DNA from: an uncultured Lachnospiraceae bacterium
GTDB lineage: Bacteria; Bacillota; Clostridia; Lachnospirales; Lachnospiraceae
Assembly (NCBI GenBank): GCA_900315735.1
Contig: ONAD01000009.1
Location: 1-64,000, forward strand
DNA length: 64,000 nt
Direction: 5' to 3'
Both the position numbers and the translations under genes were made by a program. Numbering within the stretch: the first letter of the stretch is position 1; every line of letters begins with the position of its first letter. Below, piece by piece: positions 37,242 through 45,784 of the stretch. The notes below the pieces were generated by a model. That model was not told the origin of the DNA and did not search any database. It was given only the letters and a program-made list of their open reading frames with translations.

Positions 37242-38543
37242 TTGAAACCACTGAAATCCATTTCCAATCCACTGATTGCAGGTACACTCCTGCTTACTGT
37301 GACCGGGCTTTCCAGTAGAGTAATCGGTTTCTTCTATAGAATATTCCTCTCCCGTATAATTGGTGCAGAAGGCTTAGGGATTTATCAGCTTATTTTCCCT
37401 ATTTTTGCCCTCTGTATTGCCTTCAGTGCTTCCGGCATCCAGACGGCTGTCTCCCGTTTTGTTGCCGCAGCTGACCATAAAAATACCGGCATGAGTTACC
37501 TCTATGCCGGTCTGGTTCTTTCTGTGGGAATTGCACTCTCACTTACTGTTATTCTGATTTCTTATTCTGATTTTATTGCCATTCATATTTTAGACGAAGC
37601 CCGCTGTGCCCCACTCCTTGTTATTCTTTCCTACTGCCTGATTCCCGCCAGTGTCCATGCCTGCATCAACGGCTATTATTATGGAAAGAAGAAAACTCTG
37701 GTGCCATCCTTAAGCCAGCTTATGGAACAGGTTGTCCGCGTCTTAAGCGTCTATGTGCTTTATCTTATCTGCCTGGAAAAAAGTTATCCCATCACCCCGT
37801 CCATTGCTGTCTGGGGTATTGTCTGCGGCGAACTGGCTTCTTCGCTCTTTTCCATAAGCTGCCTTCATTTTAAAAAGTGCAGCAGGCATATGAAAACAAT
37901 TTTCAAAGAGCTTTCTCTTTTTGCCCTGCCTCTTACTGCCAATCATGTGGCATATCACTTATTTTCCAGCGTTGAAGCCATTCTGATTCCCATCTGTCTA
38001 AAAGAATTTGGCTACAGCAATCAGGACGCTTTGAGTGTCTTCGGCATCTTTACCGGAATGGCAATGCCGATGATTCTCTTTCCCAATGTCCTTGTAAATT
38101 CTGTCTCAGTGCTGCTGATGCCTACTATTTCGGAAGCCTATGCAAGAAAAGATTTCCACTTAATCCGCCGTGCCATTAAGAAAACGGTGTTTTATTGTCT
38201 GCTCCTTGGTTTCTCCTGCACCTTCGGTTTTCTTCTGACCGGAAACTGGATTGGACAATTTGTTTTCCAAAATACATTAGCCGGCAGCTTCATCCTCATA
38301 TTAAGCTGGATCTGTCCATTCCTCTACCTATCCACCACCCTCACTTCCGTTCTTCATGGTCTGGGAAAACCGGGGAGTGCATTCTATATCAATATGAGTG
38401 GCTGCGCCCTACGCATTTTCTTTATCTATGCTTTAATTCCAAGATACGGCATCCGCTGTTATCTTTATGGTATGCTTGCCGGAGAACTGCTGACTACCTT
38501 CTTATCTTTCCTTGCTCTTTTTCAGTTTGCCAGGAAGAAATAG
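37242..38543 (+). CDS. SpoVB-like polysaccharide flippase
   Basis: The product is a MOP/MATE-superfamily membrane protein of the stage V sporulation protein B / MurJ-like group, which moves lipid-linked cell-wall precursors and is needed for spore cortex in spore formers. About twelve to fourteen hydrophobic segments fill the 433 residues; the conserved start region is LTVTGLSSRVIGFFYRIFLS. The start is a TTG at 37242, with GGAGG 6 nt upstream. The frame runs back to 37023, but that part overlaps the opposite gene and is not family-like. Whether this strain sporulates cannot be judged from one gene. Confidence 0.88.
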   Translation: MKPLKSISNPLIAGTLLLTVTGLSSRVIGFFYRIFLSRIIGAEGLGIYQLIFPIFALCIAFSASGIQTAVSRFVAAADHKNTGMSYLYAGLVLSVGIALSLTVILISYSDFIAIHILDEARCAPLLVILSYCLIPASVHACINGYYYGKKKTLVPSLSQLMEQVVRVLSVYVLYLICLEKSYPITPSIAVWGIVCGELASSLFSISCLHFKKCSRHMKTIFKELSLFALPLTANHVAYHLFSSVEAILIPICLKEFGYSNQDALSVFGIFTGMAMPMILFPNVLVNSVSVLLMPTISEAYARKDFHLIRRAIKKTVFYCLLLGFSCTFGFLLTGNWIGQFVFQNTLAGSFILILSWICPFLYLSTTLTSVLHGLGKPGSAFYINMSGCALRIFFIYALIPRYGIRCYLYGMLAGELLTTFLSFLALFQFARKK

Positions 38544-38560
38544 AATGGAAACATGCTGCT

Positions 38561-41500
38561 TTAGTCTACGGATTTTAAGGATTCCGCCATGTTGATACGC
38601 TCTAATTTTCCTGTCATCATACGGTTTACTATCCATGCAAAGCCTAACGTCAGCAAAACACTAAAGAGATAACTTACTGCATTAATCTGCACATTAAAAG
38701 ATACCATATCAATCTGTATCTCACCCATTACAAAACGGTGGAACCATTTTCCCAAAATCAGTCCCAGTCCACAGCCGATGGCAGTTAAGACCATATTTTC
38801 CCGGAATACATAAGATGCGGTTTCTTTCGGATAGAAGCCTAATACTTTAATGGTCGCAATCTCACGCACCCGCTCCGTAATGTTGATATTATTAAGATTA
38901 TATAATACGATAAATGCCAGTGCTCCGGCGCAGATAATGATGATAATGACAATATAATTCATGCAGGACATCATCTGTGAAATCCGGTTTAACATATCGG
39001 AATTGACCGTTACTGCCGTCACGCCATCTGCTTTCATCAGTGCTGCGCTCACTTCATGAATATCTGCCTCATCCGGCAGGCTCACATATACATTTTTAAA
39101 TACCACGTCCCCAATCTGCTTCTCATAGGACTCCGCTGCAATGTATACATAATTGTAAATGTGATTCTCACAGATTCCGGTGACTTTTAAGTGCATCTCA
39201 TTGTTGTCACTGTCGCGTAACAGAATCATATCGCCTGTTTTGACACCATAAGTTTCTGCCACTTTCTTCGAAAGTACTGCTTCTCCTTCTTTTGGATAAG
39301 CAATCGGCTCCTGCTTCTTGGTATGCAGTGAAATAAAACCTTCTACTTCATCCGGATTTTCTACTGCCACCATATTAATAGATTTGGTGCCTTCATCTGT
39401 CACCAGATCAATGGTCTTTTCCATGGCATACATGCCTGCTGCATTTTCCTTTTCCAGTACAGAATCCAAGGATTTAAGATCAGCCTCTCCCGGCGTCTTT
39501 CCATCCTTTAATGTAACTCCGATATCATAAAGCTGGATTTCTTCATACTGCTGGTCTGCCACTGCCACTACAGAATCTCTTACACCAAAGCCCATTACCA
39601 ATAACGCAGTACAGCCGCTGATTCCGATTACCATCATAAAGAAACGCTTCTTATAACGTACAATATTTCTTACGGATACCTTCTGTAAGAACTTGAGTCT
39701 CTTCCAGATAAATGGTACATGCTCTAAGAATACACGTTTTCCGGCTTTCGGTGCCTTCGGACGCATCAAATCTGCTGCTACTTCTCTTAACTCCTTATGG
39801 CAGGACAGCCAGGTGGTTCCAACGGAGCAAAGCACCGCAACGGTAAGCGAAATCAGTGCCAGCGGCAGGTCAAATACATAATAAATCGCACCCATTTTAT
39901 AAATAATTCCATAAGCCGTTATGATAACCAATGGGAAGAAATGGATTCCCAGGGCATAACCGATTAACGTTCCGCTGATAGCTGCCGAACCGGAATAGAA
40001 AAGATATTTTCCCATAATCTTTCCTTCGCTAAAGCCCAGTGCCTTTAACACACCAATCTGTGTACGCTGTTCTTCTACCATCCGGTTCATGGTAGTCATA
40101 CAGATTAATGCTGCCACCAGAAAGAAAAATACCGGAAATACATTGGCAATTCCCTTTACTACACCGGAATCATTTTTCAGACATACATAACCTACGTTAG
40201 TATTCCGGTCCAATACATAAGTCTCCGGTTTCTCGATTTCATCTATCTTACTCTGTGCATCTGCTATCTGTGCTTCCGCATCCTGCATCTGCTCATCAAA
40301 TTCACTCTGATTCTCCTGATACTGCTGTAAGCCGTCTGCCAGTTCTGTTTCTGCACTTTCAAGCTGATCTTCCTTTTCTTCTATCTGTTTTTTTGCTGCC
40401 GCAAGCTGGTTCTCCCCATCCGTAATCTCTGCCTTAGCAGCTGCCAGTGCATTTTTTCCATCTTCTATCTGCTGCTTTGCGGCTGCCAGCTGGCTTTCCG
40501 CAGAAGAAAGCTGTCCTGCGGCTGCTTCTAATTCCGCATTCTTTGTATTTAATTCTGCTTCTGCACCGGCAACCTCCGTTAATCCTGCTTCAATCTGTGC
40601 CAGCATCTCTTCATAGCCCGGAGTATCTTCTGTCAGCTGCGCTTTTGCCGCTTCAAGGCTGCTCCGCTTATCTGCTACCTGTTGCTTTGCTGCCAGATAA
40701 GCATTCAGTCCCTGCTCATATTCTGCCTTTTTTGCCGCCAGTGCGCTTTCCTGGTCAGAAATCTGCTGCGATGCACTCTCTAATTCTGCTGCCTTAGAAG
40801 ACAGTGCATCCTTCCCGGACTGCAGCTCCGATGCTTTGTAAGAAAGCTCGGTTTTTGCGGAAGCAATCTGATTTTTACCATCGAAAATCTCTGTTTCTCC
40901 ATCGGTAAGCTGCTGCTTTGCGGATTCTAATTCCGTTTCAGCTTCTGCCCGTTTTTCCTCTAATTCTTCCTTCTTCTCATCCAGTTCGTCCTGTGCTTCT
41001 TTTACAATCTCTTCATAACGGATCTCTGCCTGTTCTTTCGTATAGGTTTCCCAGTCCGCTTCCTTTGCATCCATATAGGCATCGTATTCATCGGAATAGA
41101 TGTCGTAATCTTCATCAAATTTAATATAGATTTCCGTGTCATAATCTACTGCAAATCCATCTTTTAATAAATAGGCAAATCCGCTGATTCTGCCATTTCC
41201 AATAGATGCATTTCCACGTTCAAACTGGATATAGCAGGGTGACTGCACCAGTCCGGTAATCGTATATTCTTTGTATGCAAATTTATCCAGATCATCTGCC
41301 GTATTATTTTCCGAGAGAACCAGCTTACTTCCGATGGCATCCTCCGAAAAAAGTGCAGAATCCACCACACATTCATCTGCAGACTGCGGCATTTCTCCGG
41401 CAACCAGCTTCAGTTTATTGACCTTCTCTGTAATAGAATGCATCTTGATAACGCGCTCATTTTCTCCGGCATCCTTATAAAGAACTTCTGCCGATACGGC

Positions 41501-41761
41501 TCCCTCCGCCGCCCGGACGTCTTCTTTTTGTGCCAGTGCTTCTACATTTTCTTCCGTAAATCCAAGTGTGGATACCAGACGATAATCATAAAACTGCAAA
41601 TCCTTTAAATAGACATCCGCAGAATGTACCATTACCGACTGGGTAATCTTAAGTCCGGAAAAGAATGCAACACCCAGCGCAATAATGGCTAGAATGGCAA
41701 AATATCTTCCAAAGCTTTTCTTTATCTCACGAAATGTATTTCTCTTCATCATGGATTTCAT
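38561..41761 (-). CDS. FtsX-like ABC transporter permease with long coiled coil
   Basis: The 1066-residue membrane protein has one N-terminal transmembrane segment (about 20-40), then an extracytoplasmic domain. A coiled-coil stretch rich in Ala, Glu, Gln and Lys (about 240-500, heptad-like AAKQQIEDGKNAL repeats) follows. FtsX domains with three membrane segments lie near 540-680, and again at the C-terminus (about 940-1060). Such permeases work as mechanotransmitters or exporters with an MacB-type ATPase, encoded 28 bp upstream. The substrate is unknown. Several ATGs at residues 1, 4 and 5 are possible starts. Confidence 0.9.
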   Translation of the reverse strand: MKSMMKRNTFREIKKSFGRYFAILAIIALGVAFFSGLKITQSVMVHSADVYLKDLQFYDYRLVSTLGFTEENVEALAQKEDVRAAEGAVSAEVLYKDAGENERVIKMHSITEKVNKLKLVAGEMPQSADECVVDSALFSEDAIGSKLVLSENNTADDLDKFAYKEYTITGLVQSPCYIQFERGNASIGNGRISGFAYLLKDGFAVDYDTEIYIKFDEDYDIYSDEYDAYMDAKEADWETYTKEQAEIRYEEIVKEAQDELDEKKEELEEKRAEAETELESAKQQLTDGETEIFDGKNQIASAKTELSYKASELQSGKDALSSKAAELESASQQISDQESALAAKKAEYEQGLNAYLAAKQQVADKRSSLEAAKAQLTEDTPGYEEMLAQIEAGLTEVAGAEAELNTKNAELEAAAGQLSSAESQLAAAKQQIEDGKNALAAAKAEITDGENQLAAAKKQIEEKEDQLESAETELADGLQQYQENQSEFDEQMQDAEAQIADAQSKIDEIEKPETYVLDRNTNVGYVCLKNDSGVVKGIANVFPVFFFLVAALICMTTMNRMVEEQRTQIGVLKALGFSEGKIMGKYLFYSGSAAISGTLIGYALGIHFFPLVIITAYGIIYKMGAIYYVFDLPLALISLTVAVLCSVGTTWLSCHKELREVAADLMRPKAPKAGKRVFLEHVPFIWKRLKFLQKVSVRNIVRYKKRFFMMVIGISGCTALLVMGFGVRDSVVAVADQQYEEIQLYDIGVTLKDGKTPGEADLKSLDSVLEKENAAGMYAMEKTIDLVTDEGTKSINMVAVENPDEVEGFISLHTKKQEPIAYPKEGEAVLSKKVAETYGVKTGDMILLRDSDNNEMHLKVTGICENHIYNYVYIAAESYEKQIGDVVFKNVYVSLPDEADIHEVSAALMKADGVTAVTVNSDMLNRISQMMSCMNYIVIIIIICAGALAFIVLYNLNNINITERVREIATIKVLGFYPKETASYVFRENMVLTAIGCGLGLILGKWFHRFVMGEIQIDMVSFNVQINAVSYLFSVLLTLGFAWIVNRMMTGKLERINMAESLKSVD

Positions 41762-41789
41762 ATCTCAAACCCTTTCTTTTCCACATGAA

Positions 41790-42491
41790 CTACCATTCAA
41801 TCTCATCGATATCCACGATATGTTCATTCTTCTCTATCTTTTGAATGGTTCCGCTCTTTACGGTAATGACACGGTCTGCCATTGCAGTCAGTGCCTGATT
41901 ATGCGTAATTACAATGACGGTTTTGCCCTGTTTTCTGCAGGTATTCTGCAGCAACTTCAAAACGGCTTTTCCGGTATTATAATCCAGTGCTCCGGTGGGC
42001 TCATCACAAAGCAGCACCTTCGGATTCTTTGCCAGTGCTCTTGCAATTGCCACTCTCTGCTGTTCCCCACCGGATAACTGTGCCGGGAAATTGGCTTTCC
42101 GTTCACTTAACCCCACTTCATCCAGAACTGTTGCTGCATCTAATGGCTCCCTACAAATCTGCGCTGCCAGTTCAACATTTTCCAGTGCTGTAAGATTCTG
42201 CACCAGATTATAGAACTGGAACACAAATCCCACATCATATCTCCGGTAACTGGTAAGCTGCCGCTTATTATATGCGGAGACTTCATCTCCATCCAGATAT
42301 ACCTTTCCGGTGGTCAGATAATCCATTCCGCCCAAGATATTTAATATTGTTGTCTTTCCTGCTCCGGATGCTCCTACGATAACGCAGAATTCTCCCTTTT
42401 CTATTTCAAAATTCACATCATGTAATGCTTCTATTGTAACTTCTCCGGTTTTATATACTTTACTTACATTCTGAAAGGATACAAATGCCAT
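41790..42491 (-). CDS. ABC transporter ATP-binding protein, MacB/LolD type
   Basis: The 233-residue ATPase carries Walker A GASGAGKTT, signature LSGGEQQRVAIARAL and Walker B KVLLCDEPTGALD, a motif set typical of the MacB/LolD/FtsE group. It powers the FtsX-like permease encoded downstream. It starts with a GGAGGAA site 5 to 10 nt upstream. The palindrome A copy 5 lies immediately upstream, leaving little room for a conventional promoter (none is clear). Confidence 0.95.
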   Translation of the reverse strand: MAFVSFQNVSKVYKTGEVTIEALHDVNFEIEKGEFCVIVGASGAGKTTILNILGGMDYLTTGKVYLDGDEVSAYNKRQLTSYRRYDVGFVFQFYNLVQNLTALENVELAAQICREPLDAATVLDEVGLSERKANFPAQLSGGEQQRVAIARALAKNPKVLLCDEPTGALDYNTGKAVLKLLQNTCRKQGKTVIVITHNQALTAMADRVITVKSGTIQKIEKNEHIVDIDEIEW

Positions 42492-42523
42492 GTGAAAGCT
42501 TCCTCCTTTTATTCTGGTTATTC

Positions 42524-42893
42524 AGGTGATTGTGAAAAGTTAAAGTTCTAAAATGCGTGTTTTCCTTGTTGTTATAAAAGCGGTCTTTCCGGTTACTTTA
42601 GCTGAATTGCTGCGCTGTCCGGCGAGGGCAGATGCAACATAATGCCTGTAAGGGACACTAGGAATTTCGATATCATGTTAATTTCATCCGGCAACCGGCA
42701 CAAATTCACATCCCTGTTCAGTTGTGCCTCGCTGGTACATCCCTGTACCAGCGTTGCCTATTGCCTGACGAAATTCCAAGTGTCCCTTACAGCCCTTATC
42801 ACGCATCTGCACTTCGCCGAACCATGCAGCAATTCTTTCAAATATCGGAAAGATAGTCCTGATAACAAAATCTATCCCTTCACAATCGCCTGT
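42524..42893 (-). repeat. Long structured palindrome A, copy 5
   Basis: The core is at 42690-42758, minus orientation. Stems are GCTGGTAC/GTACCAGC and GGCACAA/TTGTGCC, with both loops AGGGAT. Arms include CTGTAAGGGACACT with AGTGTCCCTTACAG, GCAGATGC with GCATCTGC, GAATTGCTGC with GCAGCAATTC, and an outermost GGTGATTGTGAA with TTCACAATCGCC. It occupies most of the 615-bp gap before the ABC ATPase gene. Positions 42894-43028 hold nothing else I can identify except AACCTGCCACTGGAAGCTTC, which resembles a segment at 53918. Confidence 0.85.
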
Positions 42894-43028
42894 TACCTGC
42901 TTATTCTTAATGGTAGCATAATCTTTTCTCTTTTTGAAATAAAATTTTTCTAAACTCTGGAAATACGCTTTCCAAATTACACCACAAAACCTGCCACTGG
43001 AAGCTTCTTATAAATACCTGGCAACGAA

Positions 43029-43085
43029 AAAATCCACTTTCTTAGAATCACAGTCTAAACCTTCAATTCTAAAAAAGTGGATTAT
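43029..43085 (-). terminator. Terminator after the XRE-led small operon
   Basis: A long stem AATCCACTTTCTTAGAAT with its near-complement (one mismatch), followed on the minus strand by TTTTTT, about 25 bp after the stop at 43108. Confidence 0.85.
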
Positions 43086-43107
43086 CTTCAAATATCTGTA
43101 TTTTCTC

Positions 43108-43506
43108 TTATAACAACGGAGCTATCACTGCATCAAACATACAATTTAAACTCTCTTCATATATCTCCTGATATGTCCGGTGAAAAGTCTCGGTAATCGC
43201 CATTGCCTGCTTTGGTGCTTCTTCGTAAAGTCCAAATGCCGCCTCATATACTTCCGGATTCTTATCATAAAATGCTTCTGTCATGGCATTTTCAAATTCA
43301 AATCGTGCGCCTTTGGAAAGATGCTCTTTAAAATCCTCTTTCCGTACATTTTTCACATAGTCATCCTGAAATATATTCAAGCCTTCTGCTTTGACTAATT
43401 CTTCCAGTCCTTCCTTCACATCTTCATAAGTCATAGTCTTAAAATTCTCTACAAAAAATTTGTCAAAGGTCTCCTTATCCGGAAACTGCTTTGTTAAGCT
43501 CTCCAT
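43108..43506 (-). CDS. Hypothetical protein, 132 residues
   Basis: I do not recognise this protein. It is acidic and predicted to be mostly helical, with no signal peptide or membrane segment. Aromatic and acidic residues alternate (YEDVKEGLEELVKAEG, then FYDKNPEVYEAAFGLYEE). It is the last of three closely spaced genes behind an XRE regulator (17 bp gap to the previous gene), has a GGAGGAAGA site, and is followed by a strong terminator. Its place suggests a partner or target of the regulator; no function is claimed. Confidence 0.7.
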   Translation of the reverse strand: MESLTKQFPDKETFDKFFVENFKTMTYEDVKEGLEELVKAEGLNIFQDDYVKNVRKEDFKEHLSKGARFEFENAMTEAFYDKNPEVYEAAFGLYEEAPKQAMAITETFHRTYQEIYEESLNCMFDAVIAPLL

Positions 43507-43523
43507 CTCTTCTTCCTCCTGTC

Positions 43524-43814
43524 TTATACCGCATGCAAAATCATGCGTTCCCGATATACCACTTCCATATGGTCTAATACTCTTCTCGCCCGCTGATACT
43601 GGTTATAATGTGTGCTGATAACGCAGACTTCCTTTGCCCCATTATAAGCAACTCTCTTATAAAATGGAACTCTCACCCAGTTCTGTGTAAATGGAATCTC
43701 ATGACTTACCAAAGTCCGCATCATCTGACTGCTGACTCTGGCATTGGTAGTTCTGCATAATTCCACATCCCGGTCAATATTTTTCCCCATGGTCTTCGGT
43801 TTGTTCTTCTTCAT
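43524..43814 (-). CDS. Hypothetical protein, 96 residues
   Basis: I do not recognise this small basic protein. It contains a Lys-rich start, a central VSSQMMRTLVSHEIPF helix, and a C-terminal half with VCVISTHYNQYQRARRVLDH. No membrane segment or signal is seen. It lies 20 bp after the XRE gene and 17 bp before the 132-residue gene, all on one predicted transcript. Small size and pairing with an XRE regulator would fit a toxin-antitoxin-like module, but no toxin family is visible. Confidence 0.65.
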   Translation of the reverse strand: MKKNKPKTMGKNIDRDVELCRTTNARVSSQMMRTLVSHEIPFTQNWVRVPFYKRVAYNGAKEVCVISTHYNQYQRARRVLDHMEVVYRERMILHAV

Positions 43815-43833
43815 AATAATACCCTGTCTCCTT

Positions 43834-44067
43834 CTATTTGTCCATAATCTGAATCTCGACGGTCTTTCCCAGACAGCCTGCTACCTTAACCAGAAAATCC
43901 AGACTGGGATTATATCTTCCGCTCTCCAATCTGGAAATATTGGATTTCTTCGTGCCTGCCCGCTCCGCAAGCACTTCCTGGGTAATATGCTGTTCCTTTC
44001 GCACCGCCTTCAACTGACGCACCACTTCTGAACGCGTCGACTGCTCTCTGCTCTTATTCTTCTCCAT
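43834..44067 (-). CDS. XRE-family helix-turn-helix regulator
   Basis: The 77-residue protein is a single Cro/C1-type HTH (about residues 17-70, QLKAVRKEQHITQEVLAERA and SNISRLESGRYNPSLDFLVK). The final VEIQIMDK strand resembles HigA-type antitoxins. It leads a three-gene operon. A perfect 18-bp palindrome lies between the -35 and -10 of its promoter, so it most likely represses itself and the two unknown genes behind it. Confidence 0.88.
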   Translation of the reverse strand: MEKNKSREQSTRSEVVRQLKAVRKEQHITQEVLAERAGTKKSNISRLESGRYNPSLDFLVKVAGCLGKTVEIQIMDK

Positions 44068-44090
44068 TTCTCACCTCAACAACTGCCTCT

Positions 44091-44120
44091 ATGTTATCAT
44101 ATATGATAACTTTTTGTCAA
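44091..44120 (-). promoter_or_regulatory. XRE operon promoter with 18-bp palindromic operator
   Basis: TTGACA (44115-44120) and TAACAT (44091-44096) are 18 bp apart. The perfect palindrome GTTATCATATATGATAAC (44093-44110) fills the spacer and overlaps the -10. A bound XRE dimer here would block RNA polymerase. Confidence 0.82.
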
Positions 44121-44124
44121 CGAA

Positions 44125-44152
44125 AAAAGAGCCTAAAAAAGGCTCTTTTGGC
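44125..44152 (-). terminator. Terminator after the MATE gene
   Basis: AAAAGAGCC/GGCTCTTTT stem with a 6-nt A-rich loop, flanked by T-runs, directly after the MATE stop at 44154. It may work in both directions. Confidence 0.85.
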
Positions 44153-44153
44153 A

Positions 44154-45524
44154 CTATCCTTCTATCTGACGCAGCACCTTGCGGAACTGGAAATAGAAAA
44201 GTATGGATGTAAAACTTACCGCCAGCACATCGGCTACCGGCTCTGCCATATAAACTGCCATTGCCTGATTTCCGGTTAAAATGCGCGGCATAATATAAAT
44301 GAGAGGCAGTAATAATACGAATTTACGCATGACTGCTACAATAATGGAAGACACTGCTTTTCCCAGTGAAGTAAATGCCATCTGACACGCCATCTGGATT
44401 CCGAATATCATAATTGCCATAAGATAAATCCGGAGTGCATTTCCCGTATATGCAATCAGTGCCGCATCTGAGGTAAACATGGCTGCAAATGCTCTTGGGA
44501 ATGCCATCACAAGTGCCCACAAAACAAAAGAAAATCCAACATCAATTTTCAATAGTAAAAAATAGGCTTCTTTTACCCTGTCTGCTCTTTTTGCTCCATA
44601 ATTGTAGCTGATAATCGGCTGTGCGCCCTGACCCAAGCCCTGTAAAGGAAGTAGTGCAAACTGCATGACACTGGTTAATATGGTCATGGCTCCTACTGCC
44701 ATATCTCCACCATATCGTAACAATGAAGAATTAAAGCAGACCGAAATCACACTCTCGCTTGCCTGCATAATAAACATCGCTGTTCCAAGTGCAATACTCG
44801 GCAGAATAATATTTGCCTGCAATATCATATTTTTTCCTTTCAGGCGAAGATGCGTCTTCTTTCCACATAAAAAAGCCAGCACCCAGATACAGGAACATGC
44901 CTGAGAAAGAACTGTTGCCAGTGCCGCTCCTTTTACACCCATGCCCAAACCAAAGATAAATACCGGATCCAGTGCAATATTAATTACTGCGCCAATCAGC
45001 ACGGAAAGCATACCGGTTTTGGCAAATCCCTGCGCCGTAATAAATGCATTCATCCCCAGGGTCAGCTGCACAAAAATCGTTCCTATGGCATAAATATTCA
45101 TATAATCAGTAGCAAAGGAAATCGTATTTTCGCTGGCTCCAAATGCCAGAAGAAAGCCCCTGTTTCCCGCCAGCAGAAATGCAGTCAGTATCAGTGATAC
45201 AATAATCTGGGTGCAAAAACAGTTCCCCAGCGTTTTTTCCGCCTTGTCCTTCTCTCCTTTTCCCATAAATATGGTCGCTCTTGGTGCACCGCCATTGCTA
45301 ATCAGTGCTGCAAACGCAGATACTACCATAATCAGCGGCATGCATACACCGACTCCGGTCAGTGCCATTGCTCCATCTCCCGGGATATGCCCGATATACA
45401 TACGGTCCACGATGTTATACATCATATTAATCAACTGGGCTGCAACGGTAGGCAATGCCAGCTTTAATAACAGCTTTCCTACCGGTTCTGTTTCCAAAAA
45501 TGTTCTGTCATTGGTCTGTTCCAT
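44154..45524 (-). CDS. MATE-family efflux protein
   Basis: The product is a multidrug/oligosaccharidyl-lipid/polysaccharide exporter with twelve predicted membrane helices in 456 residues. The start region is LPTVAAQLINMMYNIVDRMYIG, a hallmark of DinF/NorM-like MATE proteins. The start is ATG 45524 (MEQTNDRTF) with AAGGAG 6 nt upstream. A frame running back to 45722 reads through a repeat, a terminator and tRNA-Leu and is not coding. The substrate is unknown. Confidence 0.93.
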   Translation of the reverse strand: MEQTNDRTFLETEPVGKLLLKLALPTVAAQLINMMYNIVDRMYIGHIPGDGAMALTGVGVCMPLIMVVSAFAALISNGGAPRATIFMGKGEKDKAEKTLGNCFCTQIIVSLILTAFLLAGNRGFLLAFGASENTISFATDYMNIYAIGTIFVQLTLGMNAFITAQGFAKTGMLSVLIGAVINIALDPVFIFGLGMGVKGAALATVLSQACSCIWVLAFLCGKKTHLRLKGKNMILQANIILPSIALGTAMFIMQASESVISVCFNSSLLRYGGDMAVGAMTILTSVMQFALLPLQGLGQGAQPIISYNYGAKRADRVKEAYFLLLKIDVGFSFVLWALVMAFPRAFAAMFTSDAALIAYTGNALRIYLMAIMIFGIQMACQMAFTSLGKAVSSIIVAVMRKFVLLLPLIYIMPRILTGNQAMAVYMAEPVADVLAVSFTSILFYFQFRKVLRQIEG

Positions 45525-45544
45525 GTGATTCTCCTTACCTTCTA

Positions 45545-45600
45545 TTTGCGTAACTACGAGAAACACGCTTGACGAGTTTCTCACTACTCGCGTAAAAAAA
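45545..45600. repeat. Dispersed hairpin repeat B, copy 6
   Basis: GCGTAACTACGAGAAACACGCTTGACGAGTTTCTC plus ACTACTCGCGTAAA. The hairpin stem is perfect (GAGAAAC/GTTTCTC). It lies between the tRNA terminator and the MATE ribosome-binding site, the same placement as copy 1 relative to secG and rnr. Confidence 0.75.
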
Positions 45601-45627
45601 GAACCGACCAGTGGTCGATTCTTTTCT
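45594..45627 (-). terminator. Terminator after tRNA-Leu
   Basis: GAATCGACCA/TGGTCGGTTC stem (one G-U) followed on the minus strand by seven T, about 10 bp after the tRNA. Confidence 0.85.
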
Positions 45628-45637
45628 AAAATGTTAA

Positions 45638-45720
45638 TGCCGGCAGCGGGACTTGAACCCGCACGTGGTTGCCCACAACAGATTTTGAGTCTGCCTCGTC
45701 TGCCATTCCGACACGCCGGC
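45638..45720 (-). tRNA. tRNA-Leu (anticodon CAA)
   Basis: 83 nt, with acceptor stem GCCGGCG pairing with TGCCGGC and discriminator A. The anticodon stem-loop GCAGA CTCAAAA TCTGT gives anticodon CAA for the UUG codon. A long variable arm (TGTGGGCAACCACG) marks a class II tRNA. The T-arm GGGTTCAAGTCCC is canonical. CCA is not encoded. It stands alone with its own promoter and terminator. Confidence 0.95.
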
Positions 45721-45725
45721 ATTTA

Positions 45726-45782
45726 TTCGGTTCTGTCGAACCGAACAAATGAAAGTTTATCATATTTTCTATTAGATTGCAA
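45726..45782 (-). promoter_or_regulatory. tRNA-Leu promoter and leader hairpin
   Basis: TTGCAA (45777-45782) and TAAACT (45754-45759) are 17 bp apart. Between the promoter and the tRNA lies a perfect hairpin, TTCGGTTC TGTC GAACCGAA (45726-45745), which would be the 5' leader removed by RNase P. Confidence 0.6.
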
Positions 45783-45784
45783 GT

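Noticed and set aside
45525-45722. N-terminal extension of the MATE protein
   Set aside because: The frame runs through tRNA-Leu, its terminator and a repeat B copy. The start at 45524 has AAGGAG at good spacing.
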